Shown here: positions 33,691 through 44,165 of the stretch, one piece after another | Layout: each line of letters opens with the position of its first letter | How positions within the stretch are numbered: the stretch's first letter is position 1 | DNA from: Tenrec ecaudatus | Lineage: Eukaryota > Chordata > Mammalia > Afrosoricida > Tenrecidae | Direction: 5' to 3' | Length of the DNA stretch: 64,000 nucleotides | NCBI RefSeq assembly: GCF_050624435.1 | Contig: NC_134541.1 | Location: forward strand, 6,269,983 to 6,333,982 | Notes under the pieces: model-generated | The model's database searches: none | What the model saw: the letters and a program-made list of their open reading frames with translations, nothing else | Told to the model about the DNA's origin: nothing | Position numbers and translations under genes: made by a program

Positions 33691-33764
33691 ACTGTGACTG
33701 TCTCCTCCCTTAGTCAACCTTGGGAGGACTTCTGCTGCTTCTATACCCCATGTAGAGTTGAGGG

Positions 33765-33935
33765 CCAAACCTGTCTTTCCGTTTGTCATGCTGCGCTGTC
33801 CTATATGGTCACGGGAGGCTAGAAGCTGCGGCTCTCGCATTGCAGATACCGGCAGGGTCATCCTTGGTGGACGGGTTTCAATGGACCTTCTGGACGAAGA
33901 CAGGCGAGGAAGAAAGGGCTGGTAATCCATAGCCA
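33765..33935 (+). mobile_element. RTE LINE 5' module
   Basis: GGGCCAAACCTGTCTTTCCG, then ATACCGGCAGGGTCATCC, TTGGTGGACGGGTTTCAATGG and GAAGACAGGCGAGGAAGAAAG follow the RTE 5' module in the same order as 25730-25850. Confidence 0.7.
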
Positions 33936-34058
33936 ACAGCCCCCAATGAGCCCCTTCTGAGCACCAGAGCACACTGCTCGATGCTGACCCCCCAGGTCCC
34001 CAGGAGAGAGTCCACGGGCTCCAGTGAAATGAGAGGTGAAATAGTACCTGTTCTGCAA

Positions 34059-34089
34059 TGTGTGTGCATGTGTGTGTGTGTGCGCGCGC

Positions 34090-34132
<43 letters not shown>
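34059..34132 (+). repeat. (TG)n(CG)n(TG)n alternating tract
   Basis: A 74-bp almost perfect alternation of purine and pyrimidine: TG repeats, about eleven consecutive GC steps (34082-34104), then TG repeats to 34132. The CpG-dense core is unusual in a mammalian genome and would favour Z-DNA. Confidence 0.95.
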
Positions 34133-34499
34133 GTGTCTTCTCTTTGAGGGTGGCTATGGCCGTTTGGTAGCTGTCAGGACCAAACAAGACCTCACCCCCT
34201 TTAGTGTTTTGCTTTGTAAACTCTCCGGTTTCAGGTCCCGTTGAGGTCCCCCGGGAGGCTGCTGTAGAGAACTGGCTGGTCTTCGCGGCCAGCAGAGGGG
34301 GCCACGCGAACGTGGAATCCCTCTACCTTCGCCCTACAAGTCTTAGCGCTGGCTCTGGCACCTCTCCGCTGCCTGACGCCCTTCACACAGAGCGACCCTG
34401 TGGACGCCGTGTGGACGTGGTGTCACTAAGGGTGCTGCTGTCACCCAGATGGTAACTCACAGTGTCACTTCCCGCCTCCCTTACTGACCACACAGAGTC

Positions 34500-34640
34500 C
34501 TGCGAAACCCCAAACCCACTGTCATCGAGTCAATTCCTAGTCATCGTGACCCTACAGGCCAGGGTAGAACTGTTTTAGGGGAGCAGAAAGCCTCCTCTTT
34601 CTCCGACACAGACTTCTAAGTCATGCTATTATCAGCTGCA
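34500..34640 (-). mobile_element. AfroSINE, minus strand
   Basis: CCACTGTCATCGAGTCAATTC, TCGTGACCCTACAGGCCAG, GGGAGCAGAAAGCCTCCTC. The head is missing. Confidence 0.8.
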
Positions 34641-35115
34641 ATCATAGGACGATGTGGGACCAATAGAGGTGTTACTTGTTCAAATGTCATATTTCTTAGC
34701 GTGTATGAAAAAACAGCAAAAAGATTTTGTGAAACCTTTCTGCTCGAATGACTTTTTTAGTAACGGAGTGGAAGCCACTTGTAAGGTTGCCTCCTTTTCC
34801 TTAAATCACTACTTCATTCTCAAAAAAGCTATCAACGTAGATTCACCACGAATGATACCAAGCTGTAGCTCAAACCCCAGAAAGTTGGACAGGATCCGCA
34901 ACTGTACAAACCCAGGAGCAGCGAACAGAGCCGAGAACGCGCGTATCGCTCGCAGACGGAGCCATGTGATTCGAAGGCTTGGCACTCTGGAGTAATGAAG
35001 ATGGCTCATTAGAAGTTCACAAGGTAAATTAGCACAGAGTTTTGGCTTTGGAGGGATATCGATACATGTCAGCTGCACGTATGACAAATGGTTTTTGTTG
35101 TTATAACTACAGGGA
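34641..35115. other. AT-rich single-copy block, candidate conserved non-coding
   Basis: No repeat is recognised, and base composition differs from the GC-rich flanks. Frames are open on both strands (plus 34654-34995, minus 35087-34809), typical of sequence with few stops by chance or of constrained non-coding DNA. I cannot show conservation. Confidence 0.3.
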
Positions 35116-35289
35116 TATGTTTGTTAAGAAGGATACATTTCTGTTGCAACCCTGCACATGAATTTGATGGACAGTCATGCTGCTGCTGCCACCTCTTCTG
35201 ACCGTGTTGCCTGGTGTGGTCCACCCCCCGCCCCAGCCCCCGCCCCCACCACTCCTGTCTTGTTGGAGGCCAGCGTGTCCATTTGGCTG

Positions 35290-35412
35290 CCTACTGACCT
35301 CCATGGGGGAGCCGGGCTGCCCCAGAGGGTTTCCAGGCTGCAGACCTCCACGGAGCTGCAGGCTAGGTTCCCTCTTTACTGAGCACTTAACCACTGAGCC
35401 ACTAGGGCGTCT
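35290..35412 (-). mobile_element. AfroSINE fragment, minus strand
   Basis: AGAGGGTTTCCAGGCTGCAG and the reversed head TTAACCACTGAGCCACTAGGG are clear; the middle is short. A C-rich low-complexity run precedes it at 35218-35262. Confidence 0.65.
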
Positions 35413-35519
35413 GTGGAGCGATTCGGACCCAGTGACATACACGTGCGACTTTGTAAGGACAAATTAGGATGTTTTTATTATTAATTGGGATTTAATGCAG
35501 ATATCCTTCCATAGTTGAG

Positions 35520-35700
35520 TCATGCAGCTTGTTTCTTTGTAATCATTTCACCAACGTGCAGTTTACATATCACCCATTTCAATGGTTCAATCACACAGTC
35601 GAATCCCGGACATCTCTTCCTCCTTGTACTCCTTGCTGTCAGCTCCCACTTCCTGCCAGCCTCCTCTGTCCTGGCCCTTTGAGTGTATTGATCCAGTTTC
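35520..35700 (-). mobile_element. Old L1 3' region, minus strand
   Basis: CAGTTTACATATCACCCATTTC and AATGGTTCAATCACACAG are a diverged antisense form of the ancient L1 3' end. Confidence 0.5.
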
Positions 35701-35714
35701 AGTCTCTACACTCA

Positions 35715-35935
35715 ACCAAACCAAATCTATTCACTGCCATTGAGTCAGTCGGTGCTGACTCAGAGTGACCCTCTAGGACAGGGTAGAACCGCCCCCGTGG
35801 GTTTCCGAGACGGTAACTCTTTCCAGGGGGTAAAGCCCTGCCTTTCTCCTGAAGAGCAGCTGGTGGTTTCGAACTGCTGACCTTGCAGTGAGCAGCTGGA
35901 TGAGTAATCACTGCACCCCCAGGGGTTCTTGTGGT
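35715..35935 (-). mobile_element. AfroSINE, minus strand
   Basis: Full-length: ACTGCCATTGAGTCAGTCGG, CCGTGGGTTTCCGAGACGG, GGTGGTTTCGAACTGCTGACC and head remnant CACCCCCAGGGGTTC. Confidence 0.9.
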
Positions 35936-36480
35936 CCCTATAGGTTGACCTAACCTGGGTCTCCTATGCAGGAAATCATACAAAATCAACACGGAACACA
36001 AACACACGACCCGACACTAACAGCCCACTGAAACAAAGAGAAACCTCCGTGAAGACAGAGCAGAAGATGTGCTTCGAACCTTGGAGCGCCCAAACCCTGG
36101 TCCGGAGGGGGCCTACTGACGCGGCATCACATTTGGGCCTTGGGCCTTACGATGACAATGGCAGTAGCCCGCCTGGCACGGAGCTCTGTCAGGTCACACG
36201 GCCGTTCCCATCATCTGCGGGCCGCAGTCTGAGGCCAGTCACCAGGTTGCCCAAGACGTTTTGGTGTTGCTTTTGAGAACACTCGTAGCTGGCCGTCCAC
36301 AGGAAGCACTCCGTGGCACAGATAGGCTGTCATTCCAGTCGTCCCTCCCTCATTGACAGGAACTCATGGTTCCCCTCCCCCCATTTCCCACAGACTACCT
36401 GGTGACTCCCCATCCCTTTCCATAGTTTGGATGTGAGCCCCTGTCTTGGGTCAAAAGCCATCCACTCAGTCGGCTTAGTA
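35936..36480. other. Single-copy sequence, nothing recognised
   Basis: Mixed composition, no gene or repeat identified. Confidence 0.35.
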
Positions 36481-36489
36481 GGTTTCAGT

Positions 36490-36660
36490 GCCTGGCTGCC
36501 AGCTAGAGCCTCCCCGAGAGATTTCCAAATCATCATCATCATGCAAATACTGTGAGCTGCAATTTGAAATTCTGACTCTGTTGATCAAGGGTGGGGCTGG
36601 GATTTATAATCCCCCCTCCCCCTTTGACCTTGTGCTTCTGATTCCAGCCTGGCTAAGGAA
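36490..36660. promoter_or_regulatory. Candidate regulatory island with octamer
   Basis: A perfect octamer ATGCAAAT (36541-36548, POU-factor site) follows (ATC)n. Further on are TTTGAAATTCTG and a TCF-like TTGATCAAGGG near 36580. The short island is AT-rich inside GC-rich sequence. Function is inferred from motifs only. Confidence 0.25.
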
Positions 36661-38119
36661 CGCCTGCTCCGGAGAGCTGCTGTCCTAAGAGGCTGGTGGT
36701 TTTTGTTTGGGGAAAGGGAGGGAGTGTGTTTTGACCTGGGGGCACCTGTCCTTTCACGCACGACAGGTGGGCAGATTGGGGGTGGCTGGAGCTCTGCCAC
36801 CTGATTCGCAGGCACTTGGACAACTGCCACCCACCCCGACCCCCACTCCAGATTTGCAGCCTTGGCCCTTGGTGTTGCATCTTGCCTGCATCTTAGGCAG
36901 CCCCACCCTTGGGATCTCTGCGGTCAGGTGCCGGGGCCAAGCGGGGCCCTGGGCGGTAGCTGCTCCCGGCACCCAGCAGGCTCCACCTGCCGAGCTCGGA
37001 GCTCCCAAACCCTCACGGCTGCGTCTGCCGGTGCAACATGATGGCAAGTACAGACTGCTCGCGAACGTGTTTCCTAATAATAATCTTTCCGACAAAAGGA
37101 GCCATTCAAAGTTTATGCAAGGCGATAGAAACCCCAAATGACTCAAAAGGTATTTGGGGAGTGGCTCCTCCCGCTGGTCAGGATGAGTAACCTTTTCTGA
37201 GAGATTGTACTCGATTTAATAAGAAAACTGTCTCCAGGGAGCAGGTCCCAAATAAGGAAACATTTAGGGAGGGAGGACTGGTGTGGATGCCCCTTTTGGA
37301 AGGTCTTCACAGGTAGGGAGGGCCTCCCCAGGCATGGAGAACCCGCCCACCCCTCAGAACCAAGGGACAAAGGAAAGGGACAGGTGGGTCTCAGATCCTG
37401 GGGTCACATGGGGCGGCAGAAGGGCTCGCCTTGTCCCCCCATTCACCTGCGTCCCTGGTGGAGTCTGGTTCCTGCCTCGCAGCTGGAATAGGGACACACC
37501 TCCCTGTGTGGGTAATGCCTTTTGCTTCAACTATAAATCAACTCACAGGCCAGGCCTGGCTGGCACGTGCACAGCCCTAAGATTCCACAACCCTGCTCAC
37601 CTGCCCCCTCCCCCAGCCTCCCCCAGCCTCTCACCTTGGCTTCTTCAAGAGAATACAGTCTCCAAGTATCCCCCATACATTTCCAAGGGCAGGAGAGAAT
37701 CCTGTTGCCCAGGGACCCTAACCTTGGAGGGAGCTTCCTCCCCCCCCCCCCATTGTTTCTTTCCCCCAGGAGGAGCAAGAGCAGAAGGAGCAGATGACCT
37801 GGGAGTATCTCTCGGCTCACTCCTTCACTCCAGCGCTGGGACTCCTGCTCAAGTCCAGGGGTTTTATAGCCCCCAAAGCAGAGTGAGCCTGTCCGGGGAT
37901 GCTGCGGCAGTCAGCAGGCAGGTGAACCATGAGTAGACTGTGAAGGGACAGACAGTGGCTAGCAGGTGTGGTGTATGGTGACCTCGGTGTAGGTTCTACA
38001 CTGAGCTTGAGCCCCAAAGCTGGCTTGTCGTGTTATTTGGGGCCTGTCACATCTCTGGGGGTCTCTGGGGGTGCACGTGACTAACTTACTTGGCTTCTGG
38101 GTCAAACCTACCCCCTGGC
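36661..38119. other. GC-rich single-copy sequence
   Basis: Includes an AT-rich patch at about 37060-37280 with a TTCAAAG element, a C-run at 37740-37751 and CCCCAGCCTC direct repeats near 37610. Overlapping frames on both strands at 37280-37940 show no domain. Confidence 0.35.
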
Positions 38120-38220
38120 TCTTGGGAGAAAGAAAGATTGCAGCCTGGAAACTCTAGGGCACAGTTCTCCTCGGGCTTGATGATGAGTTGGAATCAACCT
38201 GTTGGCAACCACCAGTCACA
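38120..38220 (+). mobile_element. AfroSINE 3' half, plus strand
   Basis: GAGAAAGAAAGATTGCAGCC, TGGAAACTCTAGGGCACAG and GATGAGTTGGAATCAACCTG correspond to the second half of the SINE. Confidence 0.65.
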
Positions 38221-38477
38221 GGGAGCCTGGGCATTCTTCCTGGAATGTGCAGAGTGTGGACGGTCCCCGTGGAGCTGTGGGCGGGGCAAATGGTGGATTC
38301 AAGTTTGAGTTCGCACGGAGGTGTTTGGGAAGTAAAGGCGCACCCCTGGACAGCCTGGTTGAGCACAGTTCACCTCTGAGCCACAAGGGTCACATGAGTC
38401 AGTGGGCTTCATGTAATTCATCCTGGGTTTTTCCTCCCTGTCTCCCTGCCTGTGGGAAGAGCAGTGTGGCATTATCG

Positions 38478-38655
38478 AGAAGACCATTAGACCCACTGCC
38501 ATAGAGTTGATTCAGACTCAGACACAGAATTTCCCAGGCTGCAAATCTTTATGCGAGCAGGACACACTGTCTCCTGAGGAGTGGCCGGTGGGTTTGAACT
38601 GCTCACCTAGAAGTTAGCAGCCCACCCGGTAATCCACTAAGCCACCAGGGTCCTT
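38478..38655 (-). mobile_element. AfroSINE, minus strand
   Basis: CCCACTGCCATAGAGTTGATTC, CCAGGCTGCAAATCTTTATG and head TAAGCCACCAGGGTCC. Confidence 0.9.
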
Positions 38656-38824
38656 AAAAATCCACTCACCTGGCCCTGAATCAAGGCTAACAGTTTGATG
38701 GAGCTGTTGGCTGCAAGCAGGAGCCCAAAGAAGTGTCTGCCTACGGTCTACTGGCCATTTCAGAACTGGGAAACGCATCGGTCAATTCATTAGAAAGAAA
38801 CACCTGGGGAAAGAAAGAAAAGAG

Positions 38825-39020
38825 AGATCCACTCGCTGCCATTGAGCGGATTCTGACTCATGAGGAGAGAGTAGAGCTGCCCCACTTGGTTTTCTGAGAC
38901 TCTAACGCTTTCGGGGAGCAGTCGCCTCCTCTGTCTTTTCGTGGAGAAATTGGTGGGCTCGAACTGCTGGCCAGCCTCACCTCCGACACCACCAGGTCTC
39001 CCTCCAGGGTCCTTAATGGA
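38825..39020 (-). mobile_element. AfroSINE, minus strand
   Basis: CACTCGCTGCCATTGAGCGG, CTTGGTTTTCTGAGACTC and GGGCTCGAACTGCTGG. Preceded by an A/G-rich run (38795-38828). Confidence 0.85.
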
Positions 39021-39039
39021 GGCTAATATGATGCGCTCC

Positions 39040-39620
39040 ACAGCGTTGCATGGCCGGGCCGGGCATGATGCAGGCTCCATAAAAACCAGTGGCAATTAAA
39101 TAATAAATATGGAAACATCAATATATTTAAATCAATCTCAAATGAAGCCTGGCTTATCCCGAGTCTCCAAGTAGTAAAAATTCGTTCCAATATAATTTAG
39201 CCCACATCAGAAGTCAGATGTGAAATGAGTATTGTCGGGAAACTACAAATTACATTTTTAAAGATTGGTCTTTAATTACAGGCTTAATTAAAGACAAGAG
39301 GGATTGGTTTTTGAAAAGGTGTACTGAGTGTGCCCTAGTTTGCACTGGCCAGATGGGCTGTTGGGACGAACGCTCTTGTCCTGGTAGAACTTCAGCAATG
39401 GTGGAGATTTTCACTAATTGAGTTTTGCTCAGAAGGAGGCTCACGTGCCCTGTCAGCTGGAAATTCAACACCTGCCATCCAACAGGAAATGCCAAAGATG
39501 CTTATGCTCTGGGGAGGAAAGGGAAAGTCCACCCAAACGGAAAAGAGTTGATTTAAAAGTAGTTTACATTTCACTTGCCCTCTCCTGGGGACAGTTAAAA
39601 TCATCCCAGACTTTTCTTCG
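39040..39620. promoter_or_regulatory. Candidate conserved non-coding element with paired TAATTA
   Basis: A repeat-free AT-rich island in GC-rich DNA. At 39268-39295 GTCTTTAATTA and TAATTAAAGAC form a perfect 11-bp inverted repeat around a 6-bp spacer, presenting two homeodomain TAATTA cores in mirror orientation. ATTTAAAT-type and AATAATAAAT runs lie at 39095-39145. The arrangement suggests an enhancer bound by homeodomain dimers; this is inference from motifs. Confidence 0.35.
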
Positions 39621-39639
39621 ATGATTATATGCATATAGG

Positions 39640-39830
39640 AGACCCTGGCATAGTGGGTTCCCGTTGGACTGCAAACCACAAGGTCAGCAGTTCAAAAGCA
39701 CCAGCCACTCTGTGGGAGAGAGATGCGACTTTCCACTCCTGTGGAGACTTACAGCCTCGGAAGCCCCAGGGACAGCTCTGCTCTGTTGTGCAGGGTTGCT
39801 GTGAGTTCGGTTCGAGTTCTGATACCTGTA
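39640..39830 (+). mobile_element. AfroSINE, plus strand
   Basis: Head GGAGACCCTGGCATAGTGGG, box AAGGTCAGCAGTTCAAAAGC, ACAGCCTCGGAAGCCCC and tail GGTTCGAGTTCTG. Confidence 0.85.
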
Positions 39831-39835
39831 TGGAG

Positions 39836-39856
39836 GGCGGGGGGCGGGGGGGGGGC
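39836..39856 (+). repeat. G-run, potential G-quadruplex
   Basis: Three G-tracts of 3, 6 and 10 separated by single C residues directly after the AfroSINE. Able in principle to form a quadruplex or slip during replication. Confidence 0.7.
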
Positions 39857-40785
39857 TTCAAAAAGGCCATGGGCCAATTCCATTCGCTTTTAATTCCATT
39901 TGTTCATGAATTTCTTGAAGCCCCTGGTAGGTGCAGCGTCTGTTTACAAGGGTAAGTCCAAGAGCATCCTACACATTAATAGGCACATTTATGAACCAAA
40001 AACATCACAATGGAGGCCCCGCGGTCTCACAGCTCCTCCAGCCAAGGTCACGCCCTTCGGAAAGTGGTGTTTCCACATCTCGACTCTCCCCGAAGAGTTT
40101 CGAGCTTTTCGGTTTACACCAAAGCAACCCAGCAGTTTGGACTGCCTCGAGGGGCCCAGACTGTGTTCCTTTCCCATAGTCCTTGAGTTTGGGGGGAGGG
40201 TAATAACAAGCCTGAAGAGGAAAGATCAGGGTCCTAGGGTAGGGGGGGAGAAGGTTTCCCAAGGAAATTCCTCTAGGACAGTCCTTGCCGCCCGTTAAGA
40301 ATGAGCACATGCATTGTCGTGGAAGAAACCGCCCCCCCCATTTCCTGGTCTTTCCCTCACCAACACAATTGCCATGAAAACGAAATCATAATAACCCCCA
40401 AGATTCTTCTGTGTCATTTGAGGAAATCTATCTCCCTCGAAAGTCTTTATAACCCTCGCAGACGACCTCTGCCTTGAATTTCACCGGCCTGCAGATCTCA
40501 GAAACCACTCTGGATGGGCCTGGCTCGAGTAAATCCAAGACGCCCACCCCGCCCCCAGGCGATGGTTCCTTCCACAAAACCATCTGCATTAGTGATGTCC
40601 TTGCTTGAACGAGGGATGGAAAGATCAGCTCTTTGAGCCTGCTGACCTTCATGCAATGCTTTTCAGCAACCGTCAAGCCCAAAGCTTGCCGAGGCCAAGA
40701 GAAGTCATTTAAAACGGAAATCCCAAACCGCACGAAATCCTCACCTCAGTGTTACCACATCCATGGTGATCCGATGGGCTTCTTC
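39857..40785. other. Single-copy sequence, possibly conserved patches
   Basis: No repeat is recognised. The minus frame 40733-40428 is open for 101 codons with an unfamiliar peptide. Not supported as a gene. Confidence 0.35.
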
Positions 40786-40945
40786 CACCTTTTTCTCCAT
40801 TGGTCAAGGTAGACGGGCTCCTCTTGCTCGGCTCATCCTTGAGGTCCTCCTGGCCTTCCTTCAAACACTTGATCCATCTGAAAACCATGGTTTCACGTGA
40901 GCGCAGCATCTCTGTAGGCTGACTACAAAACTTCACTGCTTCGGA
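40786..40945 (-). pseudogene. Mariner-type transposase helix-turn-helix remnant
   Basis: The minus frame 41002-40709 contains AVKFC, TEMLRSRETMVFRWIKC and LKEGQEDLKDEPSKRSPST. This follows the N-terminal HTH (HTH_48-like) of mariner transposases and the derived GVQW/SETMAR-like proteins: a KFC start, VFEWHKRFKEGRE-like helix and DDPRSGRPST-like tail. About ten residues of the middle are missing. Nothing of the DD[E/D] catalytic domain is seen and no terminal inverted repeats were found. A very old transposon or a retrocopy of a domesticated one. Confidence 0.5.
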
Positions 40946-41034
40946 AGGTGACCTGAGTTTTGTATTAGCTGTAACCTCAAAATTCATCTTTTCTCCCCCC
41001 AAAGTATTCTCTCTCTGTCTGTCTTTCTCTCTCT

Positions 41035-41137
41035 TTTCAAAATCATTTTATTGGGGTTCATACAACTCTAATCACAATCCATCCATCCATCTCTCCTGTC
41101 AAGCACATCTGTTCATTTGTTGCCATCATCATTTTCT
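41035..41137 (-). mobile_element. Truncated L1 3' end, minus strand
   Basis: AAAATCATTTTATTGGGGTTC through TCATTTGTTGCCATCATCATTTTC. The copy ends at 41137, where a second L1 3' end begins. Confidence 0.8.
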
Positions 41138-41640
41138 TTAAAAAAAATCATTTTATTAGGGGCTCATACAACTCTTATCACAATCCATACATACATCAAT
41201 TGTATAAAGCACATGTGTACATTTGCTATCCTCATCATTTTCAAAACATTTTCTTTCTACTTGAGCCCTTGGTATCAGCACCTCATTATTTCCCTTCCCT
41301 TCCCTCCCTCCCTCATGAACCCTTGATAATTTATAAATTATTATTATTTTTTCATGTTTTACACTAACTAATGTCTCCCTTCACCCACTTTTCTGTTGTC
41401 TGTCCCCCAGGGAGGGGGTTACATGTAGATCATTGTGATAGGTCACCCCTTTCTCCCCCTTACCTTTCCCTTACCCTTCTAGTATCGCTACTCTCTTTAT
41501 TGTTCTGGAGGGGTTTCTCTGTCCTGGATTCCCTGTGTTTGCAGCTCTTATCTGTACCAGTGTGCATCCATCCTCTGTCTAGCCGGATTTGTAAGGTAGA
41601 ATTAGGATCATGATGGTGGGGGTGGCGGGGAGGACTCTTT
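41138..41640 (-). mobile_element. L1 3' UTR, minus strand
   Basis: Begins AAAAAAATCATTTTATTAGGGG immediately after the preceding truncated copy. It continues to GGATCATGATGGTGGGGGTGG. Confidence 0.85.
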
Positions 41641-41674
41641 CTCCCTCTTAAAGGCAGCCTAAAACCAGGACATT

Positions 41675-41940
41675 GTCTCGTATCCTTTGGACATGTGATC
41701 TGTAGAGACCAGTCCCTGGAGGAGGACATCATGCTTGGCAAAGTAGTGGGGCAGCAACAAAGAAGGCCCTGGACAAGATGGATTGGTGCAGTGGCTGTCA
41801 CCATTGACTCGTGAGGTTTATAAGGACACGTGTGAGGCTGGAGCAGGACCGGGTCGGGTTGTGTTCTGTTGTACACAGGGTCTCGATGAGTCGGAACCGA
41901 CTCGATGGCATCCAACGACAACAACAACAACTCCCCCCGC
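41675..41940 (+). mobile_element. RTE LINE 3' terminus with ACA tail
   Basis: The complete 3' end: CATCATGCTTGGCAAAG, GACAAGATGGATTGGTGCAG, GGTCTCGATGAGTCGGAACC, GACTCGATGGCATCCAACG and an (ACA)n tail. The terminal GAGTCGGAACCGACTCGA is the tail also used by AfroSINE, the expected basis for SINE mobilisation by this LINE. Confidence 0.9.
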
Positions 41941-41944
41941 CTCC

Positions 41945-42065
41945 GAGGGTTTCAGAGGCTGTCAATCTCCCTGGGAGCAGATAGCCACTTCTTTCTGCTG
42001 CAGAGAGGCCGATGGGTGGTTACCACTGACTTTGCAGGTAGCAGCTCAATGTGGAACCCACCACG
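41945..42065 (-). mobile_element. AfroSINE fragment, minus strand
   Basis: GAGGGTTTCAGAGGCTGTC, GGGAGCAGATAGCCACTTC and GGTGGTTACCACTGACTTTGC, joined directly to the RTE ACA tail. Confidence 0.75.
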
Positions 42066-42234
42066 CCCCTGCTCCTTCGTATGCAGGCCCATTTTAATTG
42101 TAGTATCGCATGCATTCTGTGTAAAGCGAGCCAGGACTCGTTTCCTTTATTGAACAAGACACCCTGGGTAGTTCACTGCCCATTCTTGTTCATAACTGCT
42201 TAGCTTTCTGTACCAAGGCTATTACGTTTAAAAA

Positions 42235-43050
42235 AAATTATTTCATTTTATTTTTTAATCATTTAAAAATCATTTTATTGGGGGCTCTTACAGCTCTTAT
42301 AAGATTCCATACATCAATTGTATCAAGCATATTTGCCATCATCATTTTCTAAACATTTACTTTCTATTTGAGCCCTTTGTACCAGCTCCTCTTTTTTCTC
42401 TCCCTCCCCTCGTGACCCCTTGATAAATGATAAATTATTGTTTTCGTATCTTACACCGACTGCTGTCTCCCTTCACCCATGTTTCTGTTGTTCATCACCC
42501 CGGGGCATTGATCATTGCGATCCGTCTCTCCTTCCTCCCCTCTTCTGCCCACCTTCCCTCTACCCTCCTAGTATCATTACTCCCATTTATGTTCCTCAGG
42601 GGTTTATCTGACTTGGATTCTGTGTGTTGTGAGCTCTTTTCTGTATCAGTGTACATGCTCCAGTCTAGCTAGAACTGAGAGGCAGGACTGGGGTCATGAT
42701 AGTGGGGGGTGAGGAAGCCTCAAAGAACCAGAGGAATAGTGTGTGTTTTGTCGGTGCTATACTGCACCCTGGTGGACTCATCCCTTCCTTGTGACCCTTC
42801 TGTGAGGGGACAGCCTATTTGTCTGCAGATGGGTTTTGGGTCTCTGCTCCAACTCCCCTCGTACTCAACAAGGGTTTATTTTTGTTTTGGGTCTTCTGGT
42901 GCTTGTTCCCTGATCCCGTGGACAGCTCACGATGGCCTAGGCTGGTGTGCCTCATCCATGTGGACTTGTTGCTTGTCTGCTAGATGGCCCCTAGTTTAAC
43001 TTCAAGCCTTTATGACCCTAGATGCAAAATCTTTTGATAGCTGGGCTAGG
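42235..43050 (-). mobile_element. L1 3' UTR, minus strand
   Basis: Begins AATCATTTTATTGGGGGCTC and extends through TAGTATCATTACTCCC, CATGATAGTGGGGGGTGAGG to CTAGATGGCCCCTAG and CTTTTGATAGCTGGGC. Confidence 0.85.
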
Positions 43051-43059
43051 CGATTAAGT

Positions 43060-44165
43060 TTGTAGTTCTGTTTTAAAACCTTGAAGGTTTGTTGCTGTTT
43101 TAAGGTGACACATAGTGATCCTACCTGTGTACAACAGGATGAACTCTGCCCGTCCTGAACCATCCTCACCGTGGGGATGTTTGAGTCCGCTGTTGAGGCT
43201 CTGTGTCAATCCATCTCATTCAGGATCTTCTTTTTTGTTGACCCTCTACCAAGCCTGGTGCCATTTTCTAGGGACCTGCCCCTTCTTAGAACATGTCCAA
43301 AGTATGTGACATGAAGTTTTTCCATCGTTGATTCTAACTAGTGTTCTTGCTATACTTCCTCCAGGTAAGTAGTGTTTGTTCTTCTGGCAGTCCGTGGTAC
43401 TTCCACCATCCTTTGCCAATACCATAATCCAAATGCATCTGTTTTTGTCTTCCTTGCTTAGATTTCACATACAAATGGGGTGATGAGAAATACCATGGCT
43501 TGGGTCAAGTGTACCTTGGTCCTCAAGCGGACCTATTTGCCCATTAGCACCTTGAAGCAGTCTTGTGCAGATTTGTTTAGGGCCCTGTGTCATTTGATCT
43601 CTTAACTGCTGATTCCTAGAACCTGGGTTGAGGATGTGAGGACAATGAAGCCTTCGACAGCTTCAATCTTGTCTCCAGGTATCATGCTGTTTTCTATTGG
43701 TCCGGTTGTGAGGATTTGGGTTGTCTTTCCACGGAGTCCCAATCCGTGCTAGAGGCTGCTGTCTCGGATCTTGATCAATCAGTTCTTCAAGTCCTCCTGG
43801 CTTCCCACAAGCTGGGGTGTGTCCTCTGCATACTGCAGGTTGGTTAATGAGCCTCCCTCTGACCCGGATGCCGTGTTCTTCTTCACACAGTGGGGCTTCT
43901 CGGATCATTTGCTCAACATTGCCTAACTGTGGTGAAAGGATACAACCCTGACACCAGTCTTTGGTCTCAGACATTGTTAAACAAGCTTCCACAATAGCAA
44001 CCGAGCCAGTTACTGTCAAGTTCAAGTCACTTCTAATTCCCGGAGGATCGGTGTGCATCATTGGGGCGCTGAGCTCCACAGGGTGATTTTTGAAAGTAGA
44101 TTGCCAGATCTTTCTTTGGAGGGGTTTAGGGAGGAACATGGACCACCCACCTTTCAGGGAACAGC
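43060..44165 (-). pseudogene. RTE LINE: reverse transcriptase to 3' end, minus strand
   Basis: Reads back from the 3' end (43090-43330) through the C-terminus to the RT domain. The minus frame 44301-43663 includes CQGCILSPQLGNVEQMIREA, CEEEHGIRVRGRLINQ and PHNRTNRKQHD-like sequence, i.e. the RT segment around RQGCILSP. At 44070-44165 it also contains the 5'-module text (TTTTTGAAAGTAGATTGCC), so the copy is rearranged. Frameshifted and inactive. Confidence 0.85.

Noticed and set aside
37283-37936. 217-codon plus frame
   Set aside because: Proline-rich, overlapped by antisense frames, no recognised family or initiation context.
39640-39830. Possible tRNA gene because of the GGTTCGA-like box
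   Set aside because: The box is the internal promoter relic of AfroSINE; no cloverleaf of a functional tRNA is present.
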